Assembly: GCA_943704425.1 (NCBI GenBank)
Contig: CALSCP010002399.1
Coordinates: forward strand, 1-64,000
DNA from: Ministeria vibrans ATCC 50519
Lineage: Eukaryota > Opisthokonta > Filasterea
Direction: 5' to 3'
Length of the DNA stretch: 64,000 nt
A model generated the notes under the pieces. The model was not told where the DNA came from. It made no database searches and was given only the letters and a program-made list of their open reading frames with translations. The stretch's first letter is position 1, and every line of letters begins with the position of its first letter. Of the stretch, positions 36,335 to 47,587 are shown piece by piece. Both the position numbers and the translations under genes were made by a program.

Positions 36335-39300
36335 TCAGATTTCGTACGACTGCTGTGAGTGCTTTGAGTGCTGACACGGGAGAAACTCGCCGCTTAAGCA
36401 AACCTCTGCTGGACCTTGATCATGCGAGTGCGTGAGGGAGTGGCGCCAAGTAGTGAACGGGCCCAACAGCGCAAAATTTGAGCCAGACAGGGCTTGCGGC
36501 TGCGGAGAATTCGAGCAGTCGACGGCGAGCTGGGTTGCGACAGGAGCATGCGAGAAGGCGTGCCACTGGCCTGTCTGTGGGTGCTGGAAGCGCGAAGCGA
36601 GGCCAGTGTGCTGGAGCATCAGGCGTGCGCCAGAGACACATGTGCCACTGCTGCTGTTGACAAAGCGGGCGCGGGCGTGGGTGACGCGCACATCGCAGCG
36701 ATCACTGAGAAACTCTTGCAGCTGCGGCGATAGCGGATCAAGCACTGTCATCGTAGACGTGGCATTTGCTGCGATCATGAAACAGAGTCCCGGGTCGACG
36801 AACCGCTGTGGGTATCGGCCCTGTGCGTTCAAGCTTTTTGTGTTCGCCAAAATAATGCCACGATGGGCATTGGCGAGGTGAGCGACCGAGGTGAGCACGA
36901 CGCGTGGGAGTTCCATTGGTGACACTAGCGACTGGTAACTGAGCGCACGTGCCTCTTTGTAGATGGCCCACGCGAGCTCGCGTTTCCAAAATGCCGTCAC
37001 ATGAGCAAGGAACGCCTGACGATTTTGCAGAGGCACATTCATCGCGCTCTGCTTGCGATCCCACACCTCCAATTCCTGGTCCTCCAACACCAACTTCCGG
37101 TTCACATGCTCCTGACGTGTCTCCGCGAGCGAACGCTGCACATGCCGCGCCTGCTGCAATGCCCCATACAGAGCAGCCAGGCGCTTCTGCTGCGCCTCCA
37201 CCGCCTTCACCGCCACCTTCAGGGGACCCTGCGCAATACCACTCGACACCGATTGTCGTCCTCCAATGCCCCACTTCTGCAGTTGATTGTCCATTGCAGA
37301 TATTACCTTCTGCGTCTGCTTCGACGTCATAACCTTCTTCGGCAGCATCATCAGTCGCTCGAAATCTATCGACACATCGCCGCTCTTCAGCGCCGCGACT
37401 ATCACATCATGAGTATTTTCCGATGCAAGTCCCTCGATCCGCTCAATTGTTTGCGCCACATCCTGGCGCGTTGCCACCACCGCATCTGCAAAGCTGTGTG
37501 CTGTGGCTAAGATCCCCGCATCGGCGCTTTTCAGCAGCCGAATCGGCTCAGCAAAGTTTGCAGGCAGTGATGCAATTCTGAGTCCAATACGTGCAAGGTC
37601 CATGCCACCCTTGAGTACCACATTCGCAATAAACCGGAGGCCGATGCGTCTCCTTTTCGATGAGGCTCGTGCTGCCTCATTGCGCACGTCATCTTCCGCC
37701 CGCTGTGCCGCTGTCACGAGCTCAACCAACGCCTGCTTCCCGCGCTGCCATTCCAAAAGCAATCCGTCAATGCGTTGTTCAGCGCTCTTCATTGCAACGT
37801 CCAAATGCCCGATCTCGCTGTTCAGATTGGTACGCGCTCGATCAATGGCCACCTCAGCCACCTTGGCTGTTGTGAGTCGTGTGGCCAAATCCGCCGTCTC
37901 GTCCCTCACAACCTGCAGTGCCTTCTCAAGTTCTGCGGCAAACTGGAGCTGCGGCTCAATTGCGTCGTGCAGCTGCTGCAACGACAGACGCTCGACGTAC
38001 GTGAACGCGTCACCAAACACATCGCAATCAAGACTGAGTCGCGCAAGGTAAAGCATTGTCGCATTGCGCACGTGCTTTGCCCACTCGGGCCGCGATCGTC
38101 CACCGCCGAGGTCGAGCACATGTAGCAGGTTCGTCAGCACGTGCGCCGCATTATCCAATCGATGTGCCAGAAACTCGCCGACTCCCACATTCAGCATGGC
38201 TCGCGCGTACTCAGGCCCGAGCGCCAATACAAGTTCACCCACGGGCGCGGTTGAATATGTTCCACTCTTACATACATGTGTGGCGCAGTTCTTGTTGCTA
38301 CCACTAGCGCCTTGCGGTCCGTTTTTACCCTCAGGCTCTGTCCAACGCTGTACAGTGCACCGACGACGTCCTGTCCAGCGGCGGCGCCTCGGGCATTCCG
38401 ATTCACGTGGGCGTCCAGTTCCTCCAGTTCCACCATGCCCACCTGAACCTTCATTGCCGCGGTTGCCAGGGCTTCCACAATCCATTGTCACCTTCAGAGC
38501 GTTTTCAGATTTGGCATGATCGCAGCGCAGTGACACCTTTCCACCTCTGCCACCACGTCCACCACAGCCGCCACTGCCACCGGTACCGCCCGCCAAACCG
38601 GGTTCCCCGGTCTCATTGGCTCCATCACGCCCAGTGCCGCCACGGCCGCCTTTCTGCCCATCGCTTCCATAGCCGCCACGAGCAAATACCTCCAGCGAGC
38701 TGGCACCCTCAACATCAAACTGCTCCGCTCGCAAGCTCACACTACCAGAATCTAGTCCCGCGTCGCCATCCTTGCCTGCACTCCCCGTCAGACCAATCTC
38801 TGTCGCGTCCGTCGCTGGTCCACTCCACGACACAACTGCCGTCTTTCCGTCCACGTTGATGGTCACGTTCGTTCCAGCGCGCAGAACCCGACAGGAGATA
38901 TCGACGGATTGTCCTGGCAAATGCAGCAAAGTGTTCTCTTGTATCGTCACCGTGTCCGCGACAACGTGCAAGCCCTTCGCCGGGTTCACCATAGCCGGGG
39001 AGAGGTTTACGTCAATTCCAATTATGCGCGTTGTTGTCTCGTTGCTACTCAGCACAAACTCTGGGGTAGTGTCAGTCGGGGACATTTCGTCTGAGCTCTT
39101 CACGTCCTCCTTCAGGTCGTCCTCCATGCGTCGAAAGAAAGCCGCTCTCATTGCCACGAGCGCACGGTGGCAAGCCTCCTGGACCTGTGCCACGGCATCC
39201 ACATACATCTGATTGGTGGTGGGCACCTGCGTTGCCTCCATTAGACTGACTGCATCACGGCACTTCTCACCATGTGCCAGAATGAGGCTACCAAGGGCGT

Positions 39301-40550
39301 CTGGGAGAGTATATGTGTCCTGCCACACCTGCATACCACTCGTAGCCTTGTCTTTGGCAGCGACGATTGCTGCTGCGTACACCGGTTGCCAGTCGAACAT
39401 GCGTCCACCGTTGACGCCGGTCACTACTGACCGCACCAAAGTCGCCCACTCATCCGGTGTAATCGCACGTCCGGATCCGCCGTTCAACTTGATATTCTTT
39501 ATACGTCGGAAAAGACCCGACGTGAAGCGAGCAACGGCATGCGGATAGCCGCCAGGGATCTTGTTCAAGTCGTCAAGGGACACAGGCATGCTGCCGTTGA
39601 CAAGCTTGCGGAAATACCCACGGTGAGCAGGAGCAACAGTGGGCAAAACACGCAGCGTTGTGTGGGGAAACATCATGCGAAATGATGGTGACGGCTCGTT
39701 GCCAGGATACGCAAAGAATGTTTCGAGGTACTCGTTGCACTCAAACTCTGTCGTGTTGCATGCACCACCAGTCAGCAATTCCTCGCCATCGCGAAGGAGA
39801 AACTCGATGTGTGGCTCGTGACCAAGGAAACGCCTTGCGTCCTCTTCCGCATGGGTCTGCTGCAATGCGTGCTGCACCGCGCGCTCAAGATGCTCCATCT
39901 CGATTTGCGACATTACTCCCCCTCGCACAATGAAAACTGTGTGCGAGGAGAGCGCAAGCACCGCCGCAGACATGCGATTGAGAAACTTTTCTGGACCTTG
40001 GCCGAATCCCTGAGTGTCGTAGGAGACAACAACTCCAGGTTCGCCATCAATACATGTACGATTCAAAACCATGGCAGCCACGCCCAAGGTGTGCGTAACG
40101 CCGCCGCCGGCTGTTTTCACCGGCGGCACAATAGCTGTGCCATTCGGTTCCAGGTTCAACAGGAGCCCCATAAGAATGGTGCTTTTTCCTGCCTTCGTGT
40201 GCGCCAATTGGGCGTTGGCGGAGATTGGTCCCGGCGAGGCTCCGTCGATGTGCATCGAGTCGGCAAACGAACTAATTGTGGTCTCATTGAGAACGAGCAT
40301 GTTCTCCGAATCACTCGACATAAGAGTCGTCATCGGGTGCAGAACAAGCTTACACTCAGAAGCAGTTAACCCCTTGGCACCAACGATGCCGTAAACCAGC
40401 GATGCAATGAGCATCAGCAGCACTCTGCATGAAAAATTCATAAAAGCGACGAAGAAATTAATTTAGCCAAAAAGCGCGCACTCGATCTTGCCAGACAGAG
40501 CAGTATGTTAGTCGTTACCTGTTGCGATGCGGCGTGACCAGGTTTATCAT
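36335..40550 (-). CDS. Secretory GBP-like large GTPase with glycine-rich (collagen-like) segment and coiled coils
   Basis: A 1368-residue frame from ATG 40441, or 1373 residues if a 32-base exon (40519-40550) is spliced to 40424 through acceptor ATGCAG; both keep frame. A hydrophobic signal peptide (VLLMLIASLVYGIVGA) is followed by a G domain resembling guanylate-binding proteins: P-loop AHTKAGKST (about residue 80), THTLGV switch I, SYDTQGFGQG (DxxG, about 142) and FLLRDGEEL, the RD motif that replaces NKxD in GBPs. After about residue 560 come Gly-rich tracts (GSAGKDGDAGLDSG, GQKGGRGGTGRDGANETG), an Arg/Cys patch, then long Ala/Leu/Glu helices and a Cys-containing end. About eleven N-glycosylation sequons (NET, NGT, NRT, NTT and others) fit a lumenal or extracellular protein. 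The main frame is intronless. Function unknown. Confidence 0.72.
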
Positions 40551-41393
40551 GGTGAGTTGGAGCCACCGGAGTGAGTGAAGTGATGAAGTGTATGAATTTG
40601 AATGAATGATTTTCGAGTCGGGAGTCGTGACATGAAATTAAAGTTCACTTTTGAAGGACGTAAAAAATCTTCAAAAAATCCTGTCGGAATAAATCACCGA
40701 ATTTCTCGTGTGGTTCTCGCCTCCAGCTCCCAGCACAACGTGGAAATTTTTATGTTTGCCTTTGTGTGCAGGTTCAGGTAGACTGAGGCAGCGGGAGGGA
40801 AGTTCGTGCACTGCAAGGGCGTGTTTTGGAAGCGGGTGGTTGAACGTGGAAGTTTGGAAACGGGTGATTGAACGAGGGTTGAACTCATATACTGAAGCGC
40901 TTGAGTGTTAGGAAATAGGAGCTGAGTTGTGCACGCCACGAGCGACGAGGCTGGCGGTGAAACGGGAAACCCCACGGTAAGAGACTAAGAGTTGAAATGT
41001 TACAGTTGCAGTAGTCAAACAGTCGAGGAATTTTTTCTGTCGAAACTCACTCGAAAGTGTCCAGTCAACTATTTTCTTTCTCCTCTCCAACCGCCCAACT
41101 CCTCTTCTATCCTCTCTAAACCAGTAAGTCTTCTACGTAGCTATAGAGCATCTCTTCCAAGTGTCTTTGTTCCACTTTGACCCTCCTCCGAACTTTCTCC
41201 GCAACTACAACAGGGGGGCAATGTGAAGCTTTAAACTCTATGAGAAAAGAGCCTAAATTGGCTGACGATTGGAATTTTATGCTGGTATTCCAGGCGGCAT
41301 CGGATAACTACAGAAGCACAGCTACTCACCGTAAACACCGGATATTGAGGATAAATACAAGCTTCTTCGTTCTTTCACTTTCACTTTCACACT
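40551..41393. other. Intergenic region
   Basis: Upstream of the GBP-like gene and downstream of the phosphatase, both on the minus strand. It should contain the GBP-like promoter. No further exon was found; the small open frames lack splice signals or homology. Confidence 0.55.
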
Positions 41394-42147
41394 TTATACA
41401 AATGTCTGCTTGAGTTGAGCCATGAAACTGTCGTTGGGCTGTGCCAGGGGGCGTTTGGCTTGGATGTGTGCAAGGGCGGCATCGACGGTGGGGCTGTGGC
41501 CGGAGTGGACGAGGAAGGCGACGAGGACGGTCGTGCTGCGCGACCGCCCCTGCGCGCAGTGCACAAGCACACGGGCTGGCGGCGACTGTGCGCGCAGTCG
41601 CGCAAGGTGCTCGACGCCTTCGTGGACAAAGGCGTCGATCCTTTGCTCGTGGCTGTCGTCTGCGTCCACCACAATGTGCTGATTGTCCGCAATGATCTTC
41701 TGCTCAATTACTTTCGCCATTCCCGAACCAAACTTGGGCAGGAACTTCTCGAGAGTGCGCGCCACCGTCACCACTGCGGATATGTTGTTGTCGTGCAGAA
41801 AGCGGCCGTTGATGGCAGCTGCAGGATGCGGCAAAGAGACATGGGACACACTTGGTCAACACTGCAACACAACTGAACTTGTCACCTTTGAAGCCACCCA
41901 GAAAAAGGCCCGGTATGATCTCCTATGTTGTGTGCAGGTGGTCAGGGAGTCTCTCTTCTACCATCCCCTGCGTAACCTGTGCCACGCCGTCGTCTTGGGA
42001 GGTGAGGGCAGCGAGTGCATCGGCGTCGCTCACCGCCGAATGGTGCAGCCACGGACGCATGCAGTGTGCGCACGAATGGCGCTTGAACGCATTGGGAGAG
42101 AATCCAGGACACCCCTCGGGGTTGCTGCTGGCCAGCGTATACTGCAT
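41394..42147 (-). CDS. Dual-specificity protein phosphatase with N-terminal Cys/His motif
   Basis: Three exons (41977-42147, 41886-41922, 41394-41818) encode 210 residues. The catalytic domain starts EIIPGLFLGGFKAAINGRFL, runs through NNISAVVTVA, and has the P-loop VHCAQGRSRSTTVLVAFLV, i.e. HCxxGxSRS with the nucleophilic Cys. The general acid Asp may be in VDADDSHEQRID. The end AHIQAKRPLAQPNDSFMAQL matches the DSP alpha-helix (RP...PN..F..QL). Ahead of it is a compact motif, CPGFSPNAFKRHSCAHC followed by six residues and His-His, which looks like a small zinc-binding knuckle. The first codon ATGCAG also reads as a splice acceptor, so an upstream exon cannot be excluded. The coiled-coil gene ends only 30 bases upstream on the same strand. 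Confidence 0.88.
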
Positions 42148-42177
42148 GTACAAGTAAATCTGAAGTGAAACTAAAAC

Positions 42178-43992
42178 TTATGTATTCAATCTTTGGCCAC
42201 ATTTTGCACAAGATCGACTGCACGGGCCTGGCGAAGTGGAAAACAACTGGTGCGGGGAACACGAGAGGGACTCAAGGAGGGTGCTGCGGTGCAGGGACTG
42301 CTGTAGCTCAACGTGGCCCGTCGCACATCGCACCTTGTCCACCTGCGCCTCGAGCGCCCGCACCCGCGCCACCCACGACGCAGTGCTGCGCTGCAGACGC
42401 CGCTTGAGCCCCATATAGCGCTCTTTCCAGTCCAGCGAGGACGCTGATGCTGACAATACCGCCCCTTCTTCTTCGTTGTTGTGCTGCGCCTCCTGGCTCT
42501 CCTTGTGCTGTCGCTCGAGCACCACACAGCGCTCTCTCAACTGCTCACACTCGCGAATGGCTCTCGACGAGACCTCCTGCTCCTCTTCAATGCGTCTGCG
42601 CAGCACACCCACAGTCCCCTCACAGACCTTCACCCGCTCCGCACACTCTCTCGTCAGTCGCTCGTTGCTCTCTCTCTGCTTCCGCTCACTCTCAACACGC
42701 TCCAGCGCACTGCTCCTCAACTCCCGTACCACTCGATCACGCGCCGTCTCCGCTGCCTCTCGCGCACGTCCCTCCTCCACCAGCTGCGCCTGAGACTCTC
42801 TCAGCTTCACATGAAACTCCGCAATCTGCGACACACTACTGCTCTCCTCGGCACTCACTCGATCCGTCAGTGCCGCCAGACGCACCGCCATCCGCCGCGC
42901 ATCCTCGCGCAACACATTGCGCTCGCTCTGGTACCGCTTGAGCCGCGTCTGGGCCGTCTCCGTGTGCACTCGCAGTGCCTCGCGCAGCTCGTCCACAGTG
43001 CGCGCCTGACTCTCCCCATTCGCCTCTGCCTGCTTCACCTGCTCCTCGTATGCCGCGCGCGCCGCTTCCCACTCGGCTCGCTCTCTCTGTCGCTCGGTGT
43101 CGTATTCCAGTCGTAGTGTTGTAATCTGTTCCTTGTACTGTCGCACCTCAGAGCGATGTTCCGTTCGCGCAATGCTCTGTGTGTGCAGCTCACTCGCCAA
43201 TTGCTCATCAGCCTCGCGCACACGCACACGCAGACGCTCAATCTCTCCTGTAAGCGTGCGCACCGTCGCTGCCTTGGCCTCGGCCGTGTCCGTTGCCTCC
43301 TCCGCACACTCTTCTGCCGAGCGCACTCTCCCTTCCAGTTCCTGAATGCGTCGAAGCAGTCGCTCGCGCTGCGACAGGGCTTGCGTGCATTCTGCCTCCA
43401 GCCGCTCGGTCGCCTGTGTTGTCGCCGCACGCTGACTCTTGAGGGCTTCCTCCAGCTCGCGCACGCGCTGGTCGTAGGCACTCTCCATCTCAGCAATCAC
43501 CGCAACCAACTGCTCGTTCTCGCGACTCAGATCGTCCACGTCGGAGCGCAGTCGCGACACATGAGCCTACACAGAACAACACAAACACAGGCGCAGTCGT
43601 CGTCAGCAGCAAAGAGCGCACAGAGTGCGTCAGAAGCGAGACACCTTTGAGCCGGCGCTGGTCGCCTCGCTCGCTGCGTCCAGCTGCGCTTCAGCCAGGC
43701 GCATAGGCTTCTCCACGAGCAGCGACAGTCTCTCCGTGAATCGCGCCGAGTCGGCCGTGGCAAGGGCGCGCGATGCCGGCGACAGGATGGACGGCGCAGC
43801 CAGGCCCGGCGTGCGCAGCCCCCCTGGTGTGTGTGCTCCGTTGCCAGCCAGGCCCGGCGTGCGCAGTCTCCCTGGTGTGTGTGCTCCGTTGTCAAGGGTC
43901 GAAAAAAACGTTTTCCCCGACACATTCTCCGGCGTTCGCGCCTCCATATGTACAGCCTCATCAAGGCGTTTTGGTGAGAGCCGAACACTCAT
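42178..43992 (-). CDS. Coiled-coil protein with TPG tandem repeat
   Basis: Two exons (43645-43992 and 42178-43566) give 578 residues. The N-terminal about 115 residues are disordered and contain a twofold 16-residue repeat (NGAHTPGRLRTPGLAG) with TP sites that could be CDK or MAPK targets. From about residue 118 to 540 the sequence is an almost unbroken heptad coiled coil rich in Glu, Arg and Gln (for example LSRENEQLVAVIAEMESAY, RELEEALKSQRAAT). The last residues contain CAKCG. Such proteins are often centrosomal, cytoskeletal or Golgi tethers. I do not recognise a specific orthologue. The divergent STAM start lies 145 bases away. Confidence 0.75.
43801..43896. repeat. Tandem 48-bp repeat, two copies, coding
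   Basis: Two near-identical 48-base units within exon 1 of the coiled-coil gene encode the duplicated TPG peptide; they differ by a few bases. Confidence 0.9.
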
Positions 43993-44137
43993 TCAATAAT
44001 CAATCGTTTCAGTAAGAAAAAATGATACTTTGCGAATTTTCAATCATGAACAAAAGTTCATTAACAATTTTGCCAACAATCAAACTAAATAATTAATAAT
44101 ATTATTATAAATTTTTTTGCTGCCGCTGTAGGATTCC

Positions 44138-45471
44138 ATGGCAAACTTAGCGCTATCAATTGAAAAGGCCACGACGCCGGGCGAGCCGGACTGGGCCATC
44201 ATTCTGGACTTGTGTGACGGCATCAACGAAAACCTCGTCAGGTACGCTCCCCTGCGCCCCCTGCGGCCCGAATAGCCTTGCCATAGCACTATCCTGTTGT
44301 TGTGTGTGGCTGTTGGCGTCTGTCACAATCGTGACGAACATTTGTTGCGTTTTTTTTTGCCTTTTCTTTTCGTTTTTCCATTTCGTGAGTTCAATAAAAA
44401 TTTCCCGTTGAATGGAGACTGTTCCCGTTGCTGTGGGGGAGCAGCCAGGAGATCACACCACTCACACGCGCGCTCTGATGCAGTCCGCGCGACGTCTTGC
44501 AGCAGCTAGAGGCGAAAATCAAAGGGAGCAGCACAGGAGTGGCGCTGCAGGCACTGGCGGTGCTGGAGGCCTGTGCGAACAACTGCACGCCGCCCTTCCA
44601 CCGCGCCCTTGCCGAGCAGCGCTTTCTCGACTCCCTTGCTGTCACTCTCGAACCGCGCGTATGAGGAAGAAAAAAAAACAATCACAAACACAACAAGACG
44701 CACTAAACTCACTCATTCATTCTTAGTCGTGTGCCGACCCAAAAGTGTGCGAGAAGCTCAAGGATCTGTTGCAATCGTGGGCAATGGAGTTTGGCCAAAA
44801 GGGCGGACAGCTGGGCTACCTCCAGACGATGTATCTCTCGCTCAAGGGCAGCGGTCACGAATTCCCGCCCATGCGACAGCAGCAGCAGAAGCAGCAGCGA
44901 AGTCAGCCACGGCAGGAACAGGAACAGCAACAGCGCACGGCCGCCCCGGCGGAGCTGCTTGCCGCTGCGGGCGACGATGCCGAAATGCGACTTGCCATCC
45001 AGCTGTCGTTACAAGAAGAGGAGCAAAAGCGCATCAAGCAGCAACAGCACGAGCCCCGGCAGAAGCTCTACCCTTCGCCGAGGAGCATCCGTTCGACGCC
45101 CAACACCACTCCCTCGCGACACGCACACCACCCGTCCCCTGCACGCCCATCGACCACCAACACGCCCTCGCGCACGCCCTCATCGCCCCCGAAGCAGCGC
45201 ACGATGCGTGCTCTGTACGATTTTGAGCCAAAGGAGGAGAACGAGCTGGGCTTTCGCACAGGGGACGTTATCAAAGTGCTGGACGACTCGCACCCCGAGT
45301 GGTGGAAGGGCACCGTGAACGATCACGAGGGCTTTTTCCCTGTCAATTTTACCGAGGAGGTGCGTCGACGTCGCAAGACGGAGAGAGAGAAGGAGCCCAC
45401 GGAGGAGGAGAGCGAAGGGAATGGAAAGCCAGGGGAGACCGAATCGACCACTACTCTGACGACTGGCGTGG

Positions 45472-45505
<34 letters not shown>

Positions 45506-46070
45506 CGCTGCGGCTGTGCAAGAGGTCACCGTGGACGAAGTCCTTTCGCGCTTTCTGTCTGCAGACCCGAGCAAGGAGGATCCCAATGGATTTGCCGAGC
45601 TGGAGGCACTCGCAGCGGGAGCAGCTGCACACCGGCCGGCTGTGGAGCAGAAGATGCAGGAGATTGATGGAGTGCTAGCTCAGTTGGGGTCGTTTTCGCA
45701 GCACTACACGGCAGCTATCAACGCGTACGAGTCGTTTATGCGCACGAGTGCACCGCCAAACGCACCCAGCAGCACCACAGCTCCCGTCGCAGCGTACCCT
45801 CCGTCACAGGCGTACCCTTCTCCTGGCACTGACGCACATCACCCACAGCAACACACACAGTCACTCCCCCCAGCGCACCAACAACAGTGGGCCCCCCCTA
45901 CTTCCACCCCTCCTTTCTCTCATGCTTCTCCTCCTTCTGGTGCTGCCCCCCCTCCCGCATATTACGGGGCCATTCCCACCGCATTCTACCAACCACAGCA
46001 GCAGCAGCAACCACAGCAGCAGCCACAGCAACAGCCACAACAACCACAGACAGGTGTATACCAGCGCTAA
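44138..46070 (+). CDS. STAM: STAM/Hse1, ESCRT-0 subunit (VHS-UIM-SH3)
   Basis: With HRS, STAM captures ubiquitinated cargo on endosomes. Three exons (44138-44241, 44484-44658, 44727-46070) encode 540 residues. The VHS domain reads LALSIEKATTPGEPDWAIIL, then ALQALAVLEACANNCTPPFH and PKVCEKLKDLLQSW. A UIM follows (DDAEMRLAIQLSLQEEEQK). The SH3 domain reads MRALYDFEPKEENELGFRTG, then EWWKG and GFFPVNF. Next come a Thr run, a helical GAT-like core (TVDEVLSRFLSADPSKE) and a long Pro/Gln/Tyr-rich tail. Domain order matches animal STAM and fungal Hse1. The start MANLAL lies just after a TGTAG|G acceptor, so a 5'UTR intron is likely. Glu/Gln-rich linkers and the polyThr run are local low complexity. 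Confidence 0.94.
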
Positions 46071-46174
46071 TCGAAACACGCAAAAAGTACCAATGCAGAG
46101 GAAGACGCATCTTTATAATTTTATAATTATTATTAATTATGACTGTGAGTGTGAGGATTCAGTCACTATCACAA

Positions 46175-47503
46175 TCAGAGAGGCTGCAATGGACGCGGAG
46201 GGTACAGTTCCGTCATTGGAACGTGGAACCGTCTGCCCCAATAGTATTCATTGTGCTCACCCCCTAAGCATACGTTGTCATTCATCATCATCACACACAG
46301 ACATATATGATTTGCGTCGGAGATTGTACCTTTGTCAAGGTAGTAGAAAAGGTCAGTGTCGAGCGACCATCCTTTGCGTTGCATGTGATTGCGCACTGTC
46401 TGCGTCTCTACAAGGTCGTCACGCCCACTGCCTGAATCGCCGCTGTCCAGGTACACTGCAACTGACGTTCGTGCGTGTGCCACCAGCTCAGTCGTGTTAA
46501 ACTAGAAAATAAAACATTTGCTATGAGACTCATTGAGACTCATTCAGAAGCAGCGCTCGATTGTACGTCTTGATTGTTCCACCAAAAGGAGCTAGACATG
46601 CATCCGGCCCGATCGTATGTCGTTGAGCGCACCAGAGCGGCATAGCACGATGTCAGACCGCCCAACGATGAGCCGAGAATGCCCGCGAGGCGTGTGCTGT
46701 CAACACGGAAGTCAAACTGGACTCGCGGAAGCACCGTCGACTCGAGAAAGTCCAAGTAGTGGTCCGCACCACCGCCTTGGCTGTAGTCGGGATCTTTCGA
46801 GTATGTGTACTCGTACATGCGCTAAGACAAAGAGTGCGCTGTAGTGTCAGTGTGGCACGGGAGTGCTCTCTCACCTCTCACGCACGCCTACCTCCGGTGT
46901 GTTGTCCACTCCCACAATGATAATCTCCTCCATGGCGCCCTGGACAACAAGCGTATTGACAGTGTCCTGGCAAAGCCAGGCGATGCCTCCAAAGCTGGTC
47001 GACGTGTTGAAGAGGTTCTGGCCGTCGTGCATGACAAGCAGTGGGTAGACCTTGAAGGGATTCTCCTCGTACGACGGAGGCGTGTAGACGACCAAGTCGC
47101 GCGTGTTGCCAAGTTCCTTGGAATGGATATTGCGCACATAGGTGTAGCGGCCTTGGCGAGGCGTGAAGAAGGGCGCGAATGCGACTGTTTTATCGACAAG
47201 TGGTAGAGCTGCGACAAACTCATTTGCGCCCACTGCCCAAGCAAGCTCGCCCGTTCGTGTCGTTCCGGTCGCCTTCATTTCAAGCCGTCGTCCGACTTCG
47301 CGTTCCCCGACGGTCAGGTTGGCCTGGAACAGACCGCTTCCGACGAGATGCAGCGGGACATCCTGCGACCAGGAGAGGCCACAGCTGTCGCCGCGCAGGC
47401 CCAGCGGACCCCCTTCACTGGGGTAGTGCACATTTACTGTGAGCGTCACACCCAATACGAGGGGGATGCATAGTAGGAGGAGGTGACCCAGAGCACGCAT
47501 CAT
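46175..47503 (-). CDS. Secreted esterase of the IroE/Fes (esterase D) alpha/beta-hydrolase family
   Basis: Four exons (46892-47503, 46567-46821, 46330-46501, 46175-46263) give 375 residues. The signal peptide MMRALGHLLLLCIPLVLG precedes a beta-rich module (TLTVNVHYPSEGGPLGL) resembling the N-terminal starch-binding-like or Ig-like domain of enterochelin-type esterases. The hydrolase core has RDLVVYTPPSYEENP, YPLLVMHDGQNLFN (oxyanion region), EIIIVGVDNTPERMYEYT, the nucleophile elbow GSSLGG, YLDSGDSG (acid Asp) and GGEHNEYYW...FHVPM (His). The full Ser-Asp-His set is present. The natural substrate is unknown. Likely secreted or lysosomal. Confidence 0.85.
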
Positions 47504-47587
47504 GAAAACAAAACAAACTGATACAAGTTACAATATGATGAACTGAAACGCCTCAACTCATATACTCATACTCATATCCACTACTTT

